64,000 nt of DNA from Bacteroidota bacterium (GTDB lineage: Bacteria; Bacteroidota; Bacteroidia; Chitinophagales; Chitinophagaceae): positions 124,001 to 188,000 of the forward strand of contig JAEYWX010000006.1 of the NCBI GenBank assembly GCA_023428755.1. Reading direction: 5' to 3'. The position numbers and the translations under genes are program-made. The notes below the pieces were generated by a model. That model worked only from the letters and a program-made list of their open reading frames with translations. It was not told the DNA's origin and made no database searches. Every line of letters begins with the position of its first letter. Position 1 is the stretch's first letter. This document shows positions 37,421 to 43,572 of this stretch, one piece after another.

Positions 37421-37910
37421 TGACCCTCCCCGCTTCCTAAAGGGAGAGCTTGACCATTCCGATATTTTTATTTCTGTTTTAAGCATGTAACAGTTCTTGT
37501 ATCGCAACAATTACATTTTCAATATCTGTTTCTATTTGTTCATTGGTGAACCGTACTACTTTCATCCCGTCTTCTTCAATAAGTCGTTGCCTGTAGCGAT
37601 CATGTTCTGCCACTTCTTTTCTTTTATGGATTGAACCATCAACTTCAATTACAAGTTTCAAACGATGACAATAAAAGTTTGCAATAAAAATGCCTAGCGG
37701 GTGCTGTCTTCTGAACTTGAAACCATCCGGCTTTGTTCGCAGGTAACCCCACAATAACATTTCTGCAGTTGTTACATGGTAGCGTAATTCTTTTGCCCGG
37801 TCGAATAATAATGGTGATGCTCTGTAAAACATTTTCTTTTCCATACTGTAATGATTTGTTAGGCTGTTACACAGTTCCCCCTTTAGGGGGTTAGGGGGTG
37901 TTCAATGATC
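37418..37910. mobile_element. Putative mobile unit: DUF559 gene bounded by inverted C-rich palindromes
   Basis: The left element (37420-37453) and right element (37875-37904) are the same palindromic family in opposite orientation; the complement of the right one aligns over ~33 bp to the left one, including flanking CATTGA / TCAATG. The only gene between them is a small DUF559 nuclease. The insertion lies exactly between umuD and umuC: the right end supplies the umuD stop codon and the left end abuts the umuC start. Mobility is inferred from this architecture and from the short MITE-like pairs at 44277 and 45847. Confidence 0.5.
37479..37844 (-). CDS. DUF559 family VSR-like nuclease
   Basis: This 121-residue protein shows the DUF559 signature: KFRRQHPLGIFIANFYCH, then KLVIEVDGSIHK, then DRYRQRLIEEDGMKVVRF. 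The fold is a VSR/PD-(D/E)XK-type nuclease. In many members the second segment reads (I/V)xDFYC; here it is ANFYC, so that acidic position is Asn, while the EVDG acid pair is kept. The role is unknown. Its placement inside inverted repeats between umuD and umuC suggests a selfish or mobile unit. Confidence 0.8.
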   Translation of the reverse strand: MEKKMFYRASPLLFDRAKELRYHVTTAEMLLWGYLRTKPDGFKFRRQHPLGIFIANFYCHRLKLVIEVDGSIHKRKEVAEHDRYRQRLIEEDGMKVVRFTNEQIETDIENVIVAIQELLHA

Positions 37911-38331
37911 TGATTGAATGTACCACCACTCCCCACACCTTAAAATCACTAAACTCTGCTAGGTTCACAGGCTTGTATCGTGGATTCTCCGGAATTAAAA
38001 ATGCCGACGAAAAATTTTTATGAAACCGTCGCACCAGTAATTCACCGTTGAGCACCGCTACAATAATTTTTCCATTCACCAATTTCAACGAACGGTCTAC
38101 AATTAAAATATCACCATCAAAAATGCCTGCCTGCTGCATCGCATCACCTTTCATTTTAAAAAAGAACGTAGCTGGTTTGTTTTTAATGAGTTGTTCATTT
38201 AAATCAATACCACGTTCGGCATAATCATCAGCAGCAGCACCAAAGCCGGTGGCATTGGCAGTTTTTACCTGTTGTTGTGTAAACTGTTTACTGCCTTTGT
38301 AAGCAGCACCAAAAAAATCTTCCCCATCCAT
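37891..38331 (-). CDS. umuD: UmuD-like (S24) protein with substituted catalytic dyad
   Basis: This 146-residue protein aligns well with UmuD: TGFGAAADDYAERGIDLNEQ corresponds to the UmuD cleavage region, and GDAMQQAGIFDGDILIVDRS to the nucleophile region. The Ser of the GDSM motif is Ala64 here (codon GCG at 38140-38142). The catalytic Lys of the EFTVKK segment is Arg101 (ELLVRRF). Established UmuD/LexA chemistry uses that Ser/Lys dyad for self-cleavage, so this protein should not self-cleave. The last residues (NTP) and the stop are encoded by the palindromic element. It probably still partners UmuC. Confidence 0.82.
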   Translation of the reverse strand: MDGEDFFGAAYKGSKQFTQQQVKTANATGFGAAADDYAERGIDLNEQLIKNKPATFFFKMKGDAMQQAGIFDGDILIVDRSLKLVNGKIIVAVLNGELLVRRFHKNFSSAFLIPENPRYKPVNLAEFSDFKVWGVVVHSIRSLNTP

Positions 38332-38632
38332 AATGAATAAATTTTTCTCCCTCGGAGTGTGATAAAAAAGTATGTCTGGGTTTGTAAGAAAGTTTGGTAA
38401 AGCTAAAACTTTTAGTAATTTAGTAGTACAATTGACGAAAATATTTTTTTGAAATTGTTACTTCAAACGCTCCCCGTCAGCCGGTACGCTGATGAACGTA
38501 CACTACAAACAAGCCGGAACTTTTTGTGCATCGTTTGCACTGCTGTTGTATTGATTCGATATAAACAATGCAGCAAAGCGTAATGCATGTGCATAGCTAA
38601 AATCGCAAATCAAAAATTTAAAATTGTTTGTT
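38332..38632. other. Divergent intergenic region upstream of umuD
   Basis: About 300 bp without a visible gene. It holds the promoter of umuD and of the 2H phosphoesterase gene. A direct repeat TTTAGTAATTTAGTAGTA at 38411-38427 could be a regulator site, but no known SOS box is recognised. Confidence 0.35.
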
Positions 38633-39256
38633 ATGAAATTACAATCAATCACAACTGCTACCATTCCCGGCTATCGTGTGTACGAGTATCTGTTGGTATT
38701 AAGTCCGCATGAAGAATTAGGTAATCGTATTGTAAAAGTGAAAACAGAATTTTCAGAAAAGTACAAGAATGATTATGCAAAGTGGGGCAAGCCACACATT
38801 ACACTTGCCAACTTTCTGCAATACGAAATGATGGAAGAACGGTTAGTCAACCGCCTCAACATGATCGCTATGGGTTTTCATCCATTGAAAGTGGAGTTGC
38901 GTGATTACGGCAGTTTTCCTTCGCACACGATTTATATAAATGTGGTGAGCAAGTTGCCGATCCAATCACTGGTTAAAACCATTCGCACCGAAGCACAGCG
39001 ACTCATGAAACTCAACGACGATAACAAACCACATTTCATTCTCGAGCCGCACCTCACTATTGCACGCAAACTCGAACCCTGGCAATACGAAAAAGGCTGG
39101 CTCGAATACAGTCACAAACATTTCACCGGACGTTTTATTGCCGATGGTATGCTGTTGCTGAAACGACCGTTGAACGAACATCGTTACCAGATCGTACGAA
39201 GGCTGGAGTTTCAAAATCTTGCTGTTACAACAAAACAGGGAGAGTTATTTGGCTAA
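38633..39256 (+). CDS. 2H phosphoesterase / 2-5 RNA ligase-like protein
   Basis: This 207-residue protein has the two HxT motifs of the 2H family: GKPHITLANF and EPHLTIARK. These two His-containing loops form the active site of cyclic phosphodiesterases and RNA 2-5 ligases. ATG at 38633 is preferred over a TTG three codons upstream. It lies between umuD and a radical SAM gene in a nucleic-acid-related neighbourhood; the substrate is unknown. Confidence 0.8.
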   Translation: MKLQSITTATIPGYRVYEYLLVLSPHEELGNRIVKVKTEFSEKYKNDYAKWGKPHITLANFLQYEMMEERLVNRLNMIAMGFHPLKVELRDYGSFPSHTIYINVVSKLPIQSLVKTIRTEAQRLMKLNDDNKPHFILEPHLTIARKLEPWQYEKGWLEYSHKHFTGRFIADGMLLLKRPLNEHRYQIVRRLEFQNLAVTTKQGELFG

Positions 39257-39308
39257 GAGTTTAATGAAAATATATGGACCCGTCTGCAGTTTGTTGAAGC
39301 AACCGCAT

Positions 39309-39326
39309 TGGCGTCGCACACTTGTA
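39309..39326 (+). repeat. Dispersed repeat copy (core GCGTCGCAC..CTTG)
   Basis: TGGCGTCGCACACTTGTAC, second copy of the sequence at 10349-10368. Confidence 0.55.
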
Positions 39327-39342
39327 CAACAGTATTTCTATT

Positions 39343-39371
39343 CACCATTGACCATTGACCATTCACAATTT
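39343..39371. repeat. Heptamer tandem repeat upstream of radical SAM gene
   Basis: Units ACCATTG, ACCATTG, ACCATTC (complement CAATGGT-type) lie directly before the start of the next gene and overlap its possible ribosome-binding region. Same unit as inside icmF at 28191. Confidence 0.65.
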
Positions 39372-39376
39372 TTTCC

Positions 39377-40510
39377 ATGTCAGAGAAATTACAACAGGAT
39401 CATTATAAAGTAAAACCGAAAAATCACGATGCTAAATCCTCCCCTGAAGGGGGAGATGGAGGGGGTTACCATGCAGGCCGTGGCGCACAATTCAACACCA
39501 AGAATCGCTTTTTAAAAAACGAAGTTACCAAAGAACATATTGAAGGCATTGATGAATGGGAAGAAACCAATCTCAAAACACAATACATCGAGGTGCATCC
39601 GAAAACCATTGTCAACAAAGTGGAAAGTCCGGATGTAGGCATGAGCTACAGTATGAATCCTTACGCCGGTTGCGAACACGGTTGCATTTACTGTTATGCA
39701 CGCAATGTGCATGAGTACTGGGGCTACAGTGCAGGTATGGACTTTGAACAAAAAATACTCGTCAAGAAAAATGCACCGCAGTTGCTGCGTAAATTTTTAA
39801 TGCATCCCAAGTGGGATGCAACACCCATTATGCTCAGTGGTAATACCGATTGTTATCAACCTGCCGAACAACAGTTTCGTTTAACAAGAGGTTTGTTGGA
39901 AGTATGCAATGAGTTTAATCAACCTGTTGGCATCCTCACCAAAAATGCCTGGATACTCAAAGACAAAGATGTGTTACAGGAAATGGGCAAAAAGAATATT
40001 GTATCGGCGATGGTTTCTATTACTTCGTTCAATGAAGATTTGCGGAGAGTAATGGAACCACGTACCGTAACTGCAAAAGCAAAACTGAAAGTGATCAACG
40101 AACTCAGTAGTGCAGGAGTACGTATGGGTATTATGATGGGGCCCATGATACCCGGCCTGAACGAACACGAAATGCAACGCATCATGAAAGCCGCCAGCGA
40201 TAACGGAGCAACATTCACCGCCTACACATTCATCCGTTTGAATGGCGCCATCAAATTTTTATTTCACGACTGGTTGTATAAAAACTTTCCTGACCGTGCC
40301 GATAAAGTATGGCACCATATTGAACACAGTCATGATGGAAAAGTAAACGATACCCGCTTTGGTGTACGTATGCGTGGCGAAGGACCTATTGCACAACTGG
40401 TAGGACAGCAGTATAAAAAATATGGCAAGCTCTATGGTATGAATGCAGAAGAATGGAGTTTGGACAGAACAAAATTCAGAAGACCGGGGATGCAGACAAG
40501 TTTGTTTTAA
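39377..40510 (+). CDS. PA0069 / SplB-like radical SAM protein
   Basis: This 377-residue protein has the iron-sulfur motif CxxxCxxC in AGCEHGCIYCYARN, and the downstream blocks DFEQKILVKKNAPQLL, LSGNTDCYQPAE and GVRMGIMMGPMIPGLNEHE that mark the PA0069 branch of the SplB-like radical SAM family. The specific reaction is unknown; relatives repair DNA photolesions. Residues ~19-31 (AKSSPEGGDGGGYHAG) are encoded by a palindromic element inserted near the N-terminus in frame. Confidence 0.82.
   Translation: MSEKLQQDHYKVKPKNHDAKSSPEGGDGGGYHAGRGAQFNTKNRFLKNEVTKEHIEGIDEWEETNLKTQYIEVHPKTIVNKVESPDVGMSYSMNPYAGCEHGCIYCYARNVHEYWGYSAGMDFEQKILVKKNAPQLLRKFLMHPKWDATPIMLSGNTDCYQPAEQQFRLTRGLLEVCNEFNQPVGILTKNAWILKDKDVLQEMGKKNIVSAMVSITSFNEDLRRVMEPRTVTAKAKLKVINELSSAGVRMGIMMGPMIPGLNEHEMQRIMKAASDNGATFTAYTFIRLNGAIKFLFHDWLYKNFPDRADKVWHHIEHSHDGKVNDTRFGVRMRGEGPIAQLVGQQYKKYGKLYGMNAEEWSLDRTKFRRPGMQTSLF
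39431..39470 (-). repeat. C-rich palindromic element inside the radical SAM gene
   Basis: A solitary element (CCTCCCCTGAAGGGGGAGA core) is translated in frame in the N-terminal region of the radical SAM protein. Confidence 0.7.
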
Positions 40511-40531
40511 GAAATTGGTTATTTTGTAAGT

Positions 40532-41365
40532 ATGAACCAAGTTTCAGCACAAGAGATTAGAGATATTATTTTTAAAGAAATATCTCCTCAAATAATGTTT
40601 TATCGAACATCAAAAGATCTGTGGCCAGAACAAGAGTTTTCAAAATGGGAAGCAACAGAACAAGAAGTTAATGATTTTATTTTTAGTAACCCATATTATG
40701 ATGCCGATTTTGCATTGCATATAACAGATCCTGGATTACTTGGTTTTTCGGCAACGTATGCAAAAATCTCTAAGGACTGGGAAAGTGATTTTTTGAAACA
40801 AACCCGGAAATGGAAAAATAGTTATACATGGAAGTCTGCAAGAAAAATAGAATTAGTCAATCATCCTTACTTCCAGCCAGAAAGTAGTGACCTTTGGACT
40901 CCAGAATCAGTAGTTCCAACTTGGTTAGGTACCACTCCATCGTATATTTTAATGGCACAAAGTATCATTCAAAAAGGCAATTGTTTATCGGAGTTGCATT
41001 GGAGAGATTTTGAAAAACTAATTGGAACACTTTTGGAAAACAACAATTGGATTGTGGAGGTTACTAGAGGTTCGAAAGATGGAGGTGTCGATGTTATAGC
41101 CATAAAACGAGATCCAATTTTCGGAGAAATAAAGACAATTTGGCAAGCAAAAAAATACAGGAGCGATAATTTTGTTTCACTGAGTGATGTTAGAGAATTG
41201 AGTGCGGTTAGAGATGAAATGGATGCTACTAAAGGAATTATAGTTACAACTAGTAGATTGACTAAAGGCGCAATTGATTGGGTGAAAAAAGATTTATACA
41301 GGCTTGACTTTAAAGAAAGAGAGCAAATTGAAGAATGGGTTTTAAGTCAAAAAATTCAATTATAA
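40532..41365 (+). CDS. Mrr-type restriction endonuclease
   Basis: The C-terminal half of this 277-residue protein carries the Mrr_cat fold: LHWRDFEKLIGTLLENNNW, then SKDGGVDVIAIKRD and IWQAKKYR, giving the D...QAK catalytic residues. Mrr enzymes cut modified or foreign DNA. The N-terminal ~120 residues are not recognised. There is no cognate methylase or specificity subunit nearby, as expected for a modification-dependent enzyme. It is AT-rich relative to neighbours. Confidence 0.8.
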   Translation: MNQVSAQEIRDIIFKEISPQIMFYRTSKDLWPEQEFSKWEATEQEVNDFIFSNPYYDADFALHITDPGLLGFSATYAKISKDWESDFLKQTRKWKNSYTWKSARKIELVNHPYFQPESSDLWTPESVVPTWLGTTPSYILMAQSIIQKGNCLSELHWRDFEKLIGTLLENNNWIVEVTRGSKDGGVDVIAIKRDPIFGEIKTIWQAKKYRSDNFVSLSDVRELSAVRDEMDATKGIIVTTSRLTKGAIDWVKKDLYRLDFKEREQIEEWVLSQKIQL

Positions 41366-41388
41366 AAAATCAAATCAATATTAGATGT

Positions 41389-41799
41389 ATGCAACAATCC
41401 CGCAAATCATTCATCGCAAAACTTTCAGCTGCTGCCGCTGCTGTAACAGGCTTATCTTCGTTTAAACAACAACCAATGGACAAAGAACTCAAAAACATTT
41501 TTATTCATCACGTATACTTCTGGTTAAAGAATGCCGATAGTAAAACCGACAGAGATAAACTGGTAGAAGGATTAACCAAACTGTCAAAAGTAAAAACCAT
41601 CAGCAATTTCCATATCGGCAAACCCGCCGATACCAATCGTGAAGTAATTGAAACAGGCTACGCTGTTTCCTGGTTTGTGCAGTTTGCGAACGGTGCTGAT
41701 CAGGCCAGCTACCAAACCGATCCTATCCATTTAAAATTTGTAGAAGAGTGCTCGCAATTGTGGAGCAAAGTGATCGTGTACGATTCCGTTGATGTTTGA
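41389..41799 (+). CDS. Dabb domain (stress-responsive A/B barrel) protein
   Basis: This 136-residue protein has a signal-like N-terminus (SRKSFIAKLSAAAAAVTGLSS) and the Dabb barrel fold with IHHVYFWLKNADSKTDRDKL, then ISNFHIGKPAD, then IHLKFVEECSQLW. Dabb proteins bind small molecules in stress or polyketide contexts; a role here is unknown. The ATG at 41389 is used. It lies just upstream of the promoter of the tRNA island, which reads on the same strand. Confidence 0.8.
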   Translation: MQQSRKSFIAKLSAAAAAVTGLSSFKQQPMDKELKNIFIHHVYFWLKNADSKTDRDKLVEGLTKLSKVKTISNFHIGKPADTNREVIETGYAVSWFVQFANGADQASYQTDPIHLKFVEECSQLWSKVIVYDSVDV

Positions 41800-41837
41800 T
41801 GATGAAAAAAATATTTTTAAAATTTCTTTTGAAAAAG

Positions 41838-41869
41838 TTGGCAACATCAAAAAAATAAATTCATCTTTG
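41838..41869 (+). promoter_or_regulatory. Promoter of the tRNA/RtcB island
   Basis: TTG at 41838-41840 and TCATCTTTG at 41861-41869, spaced 20 bp, closely match the Bacteroidota -33/-7 pair. It fits transcription start near 41876 just before the first leader ORF. Confidence 0.55.
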
Positions 41870-41897
41870 CACTCACAAAAATTATAAACAACAAACA

Positions 41898-41990
41898 ATG
41901 CTACGCATACAATCACATATTGAAACAGTGAATCAGTTTAGTCCCAAGCGTGACTATACTGTTTGCGGGGCACGTGCTGCTGTTGAATAA
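41898..41990 (+). CDS. 30-residue leader peptide
   Basis: ATG to TAA gives a 30-residue peptide starting MLRIQSHIETV. It sits between the promoter and a strong terminator at 42021. A segment in its 3-prime part (TTTGCGGGG, 41962-41970) could pair with the left arm of that terminator, as in attenuation systems. Translation is inferred only from position. Confidence 0.4.
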   Translation: MLRIQSHIETVNQFSPKRDYTVCGARAAVE

Positions 41991-42020
41991 AGTTGAAGAA
42001 ACGAATTCGCTATAACACAG

Positions 42021-42047
42021 ACCCCGCAAGAGATTGCGGGGTTTTTT
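42021..42047 (+). terminator. Leader terminator 1
   Basis: ACCCCGCA and TGCGGGGT hairpin with TTTTTT. The left arm can alternatively pair with the upstream TTTGCGGGG. Confidence 0.85.
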
Positions 42048-42185
42048 GTTTTAACTGTTTCGCAGTAATTGCCTGTGAAAATGGATAAGTTATAGTAGTA
42101 ATTTTTTATCGCCGTTGCTATGAAATGAAAAACACCTTTAAACCTGAATGAGTAAATGAACAAAACAAAACGACAGTACATACGA

Positions 42186-42311
42186 ATGAATTCACTGCAT
42201 TCATGTTCGACAACAATGCATAATTGGTTACAGCAACCAAACAGGAATGGTATGCCCAATAGTTATGTACTTGATTTTATTCATAAGCGACCGGATTGTA
42301 TCCATACATAA
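42186..42311 (+). CDS. Possible 41-residue small protein
   Basis: An ATG frame starting MNSLHSCSTTMHNWLQQ ends 24 bp before the second terminator. No recognised motif. It may be a leader peptide or an RNA rather than a protein. Confidence 0.2.
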   Translation: MNSLHSCSTTMHNWLQQPNRNGMPNSYVLDFIHKRPDCIHT

Positions 42312-42334
42312 ACAGTTTATGTAGTGGAGGAGCA

Positions 42335-42365
42335 AAGCCCGGTCGTAAATCGACCGGGCTTTTTT
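42335..42365 (+). terminator. Leader terminator 2
   Basis: AAGCCCGGTCG and CGACCGGGCTT pair perfectly, followed by TTTTT. Confidence 0.88.
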
Positions 42366-42389
42366 GTTCGATGAAAAAAGGAGGATACA

Positions 42390-42527
42390 ATGAAACTGAT
42401 TGTAGTGGTGCTGATTGTTCGTTTGTTTTTAGAAATGATCAGCAATAAAAATGATGAAGAAGATAATAACAACGATGCGGCTGTGCAGGAAAACGTATTG
42501 CATCCTGCCGCACATCAGTTGCGATGA
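42390..42527 (+). CDS. 45-residue small protein with N-terminal membrane helix
   Basis: The ATG is preceded by AAAGGAGGATACA, an unusually strong ribosome-binding site for this genome. The peptide starts MKLIVVVLIVRLFLEMI (membrane helix), then continues with an Asn/Asp-rich tail. It is the best-supported of the small ORFs in the leader. Function is unknown. Confidence 0.55.
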   Translation: MKLIVVVLIVRLFLEMISNKNDEEDNNNDAAVQENVLHPAAHQLR

Positions 42528-42551
42528 TATTATAGTGCAGAGGAGGGAAAT

Positions 42552-42585
42552 AAGCGTACCCCGTGAGATGCAACGGGGCGCTTTT
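42552..42585 (+). terminator. Leader terminator 3
   Basis: AAGCG-CCCCGT and ACGGGG-CGCTT arms with a 2-nt bulge, followed by TTTT. It lies 10 bp before the first tRNA of the array. Confidence 0.75.
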
Positions 42586-42594
42586 CCAAAACAT

Positions 42595-42667
42595 ATAGCA
42601 GCATTCCAATTGGTTGGATACTCCGCCTGGAACGGAGAGGCTACAGGTTCGAGTCCTGTCTGCTATA
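42595..42667 (+). tRNA. tRNA-Pro-like (anticodon TGG)
   Basis: Acceptor ATAGCAG/CTGCTAT is perfect; the T arm is ACAGG-TTCGAGT-CCTGT. The anticodon stem CTCCG/CGGAG has loop CCTGGAA, giving anticodon TGG. Position 33 is C instead of the near-universal T and the D stem has only three pairs, so translation competence is doubtful. No CCA is encoded. Confidence 0.75.
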
Positions 42668-42675
42668 CATGCATT

Positions 42676-42747
42676 GGTTCGTTGGTGTAACGGCTAACAT
42701 CACAGATTGTCGATCTGTTGCAACGGGTTCGATTCCCGTACGAACCG
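42676..42747 (+). tRNA. tRNA-Asp (anticodon GTC)
   Basis: Full cloverleaf: acceptor GGTTCGT/ACGAACC, D stem GTGT/ACAT, anticodon stem ACAGA/TCTGT with loop TTGTCGA, T arm ACGGG-TTCGATT-CCCGT, discriminator G. It looks intact. No CCA is encoded. Confidence 0.85.
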
Positions 42748-42753
42748 CATGTT

Positions 42754-42824
42754 TACCGGATAGTGTAATGGTAACATATCACACTTTGACTGTGATGTTC
42801 TCAGTTCAAGTCTGAGTCCGGTAG
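42754..42824 (+). tRNA. tRNA-Gln (anticodon TTG)
   Basis: Acceptor TACCGGA/TCCGGTA, D stem GTGT/ACAT, anticodon stem TCACA/TGTGA with loop CTTTGAC, T arm CTCAG-TTCAAGT-CTGAG, discriminator G. All stems pair fully apart from a G-T in the D stem. Confidence 0.83.
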
Positions 42825-42836
42825 CGAAATAAATAT

Positions 42837-42909
42837 GTTGGCTTTAGCTTATGTGGTAAAGTATCACACTGTGAATGTGAAGAACAGGGTTCGAATCCCG
42901 GAGTCAACC
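42837..42909 (+). tRNA. tRNA-His-like (anticodon GTG)
   Basis: Acceptor GTTGGCT/AGTCAAC with one G-T, anticodon stem TCACA/TGTGA with loop CTGTGAA (anticodon GTG), discriminator C as expected for His. The D stem is weak and the T stem CAGGG/CCCGG has one mismatch, so it is somewhat degenerate. Confidence 0.7.
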
Positions 42910-42911
42910 AA

Positions 42912-43005
42912 TACGGTTTGGTGTAATGGTAACACATTCATCTCCCTCTTTTTCTAAGAGGAAAGTAGCAGATGATTGTATTCGGTTCAAATCCGAAAGC
43001 CGTAC
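42912..43005 (+). tRNA. tRNA-Glu-like (TTC) with expanded anticodon arm
   Basis: Acceptor TACGGTT/AGCCGTA, D stem GTGT/ACAC and T arm TTCGG-TTCAAAT-CCGAA are good. The anticodon region has an outer stem TCATC/GATGA enclosing 28 nt, not 7. Inside is a second perfect stem CCTCT/AGAGG with loop TTTTCTA, which puts TTC (Glu) in register with T33. It reads either as an anticodon arm lengthened by an internal loop, or as an intron-like insertion. Confidence 0.6.
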
Positions 43006-43009
43006 AAAA

Positions 43010-43082
43010 TGGTTTATAGTTCAATGGATGAGAATACTTCACTACGAATGAAGAGATACAGGTTCAAATCCTGTTAAACCAA
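43010..43082 (+). tRNA. tRNA-Arg (anticodon ACG)
   Basis: Acceptor TGGTTTA/TAAACCA, anticodon stem CTTCA/TGAAG with loop CTACGAA, T arm ACAGG-TTCAAAT-CCTGT, discriminator A. D stem GTTC/GAAT has a G-T pair. Structure is otherwise regular. Confidence 0.8.
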
Positions 43083-43086
43083 CAAT

Positions 43087-43161
43087 GATGACTTAGCTCA
43101 ATTGGTTGAGAGCATTACCCTGATACGGTAAAGGTTATTGGTTCAACTTCAATAGTCATCA
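43087..43161 (+). tRNA. tRNA-Ile (anticodon GAT)
   Basis: Acceptor GATGACT/AGTCATC and D stem GCTC/GAGC are perfect; anticodon stem TTACC/GGTAA with loop CTGATAC. T stem ATTGG/TCAAT has a G-T pair. Discriminator A. Confidence 0.82.
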
Positions 43162-43168
43162 CAAACAA

Positions 43169-43240
43169 TGCGACTTAATTCAATGGAAGAAGATCATCGT
43201 TACAAGGTGATAGTTGAAAGTTCGAATCTTTCAGTCGCAA
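43169..43240 (+). tRNA. tRNA-Val (anticodon TAC)
   Basis: Acceptor TGCGACT/AGTCGCA, anticodon stem TCATC/GGTGA with loop GTTACAA, T arm GAAAG-TTCGAAT-CTTTC, discriminator A. The D stem has three pairs. Confidence 0.8.
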
Positions 43241-43245
43241 CAAAA

Positions 43246-43377
43246 TGGCTCGTAGCTCAATGGTTAGATGCACCGCACTTTTAATGCGGGGGCTGTGAGT
43301 TCGAAATGGAGCGAAGCGGAATTCATGAACACAAAAAAATTAAATTATTGTTTACGTGAATAATCTCACCGGGCCAA
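43246..43377 (+). tRNA. tRNA-Lys (anticodon TTT) interrupted in the T loop
   Basis: The 5-prime part is a normal tRNA-Lys: acceptor TGGCTCG, D arm, anticodon stem CCGCA/TGCGG with loop CTTTTAA, then GTGAG and the T-loop start TTC. After about 58 inserted nucleotides the expected remainder appears: loop end AT, stem CTCAC, acceptor CGGGCCA, discriminator A. The insertion (about 43306-43363) begins ATGGAGCGAAGCGGAATTC, resembling repeat sequence. Without it the cloverleaf would be complete. Confidence 0.65.
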
Positions 43378-43381
43378 CAAT

Positions 43382-43480
43382 GGATGAATAGCTCAACGCC
43401 AGAGCGGCGGTTTGTTAGACCGTTGGTTGAAAGTTCCCTGCCCGACTGAATCGTTCAGGCGGGGAATCTTTCTTCATCCT
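43382..43480 (+). tRNA. tRNA-Asn (anticodon GTT) interrupted in the T loop
   Basis: Acceptor GGATGAA/TTCATCC, D stem GCTC/GAGC, anticodon stem GCGGT/ACCGT with loop TTGTTAG, T stem GAAAG/CTTTC. The T loop reads TTC, then 28 nt (43437-43464) that fold as a GC-rich hairpin (CCTGCCCGACTGAA with TTCAGGCGGGG), then AAT. The insertion site equals that in the tRNA-Lys. Discriminator T is unusual. Confidence 0.65.
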
Positions 43481-43485
43481 CACAT

Positions 43486-43572
43486 GGAGAGTTGACAGAG
43501 TGGTAATGTGCCAGCCTGCTAAGCTTGGGCTATCGTTTATTCGATACAAAGGTTCGACTCCTTTACTCTCCG
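43486..43572 (+). tRNA. tRNA-Ser (anticodon GCT)
   Basis: Acceptor GGAGAGT/ACTCTCC, anticodon loop CTGCTAA, long variable arm (TATCG/CGATA) as expected for Ser, T arm AAAGG-TTCGACT-CCTTT, discriminator G. The D stem is short and the anticodon stem has one mismatch. Confidence 0.75.

Noticed and set aside
40532..41365. A full restriction-modification system at the Mrr gene
   Set aside because: No methylase or specificity gene adjoins; Mrr-type enzymes act alone on modified DNA.
42451..42690. A 79-residue plus-strand frame running from the leader across the first tRNA
   Set aside because: It overlaps the strong 45-residue ORF with its good ribosome site, a terminator and the tRNA-Pro; no protein motif.
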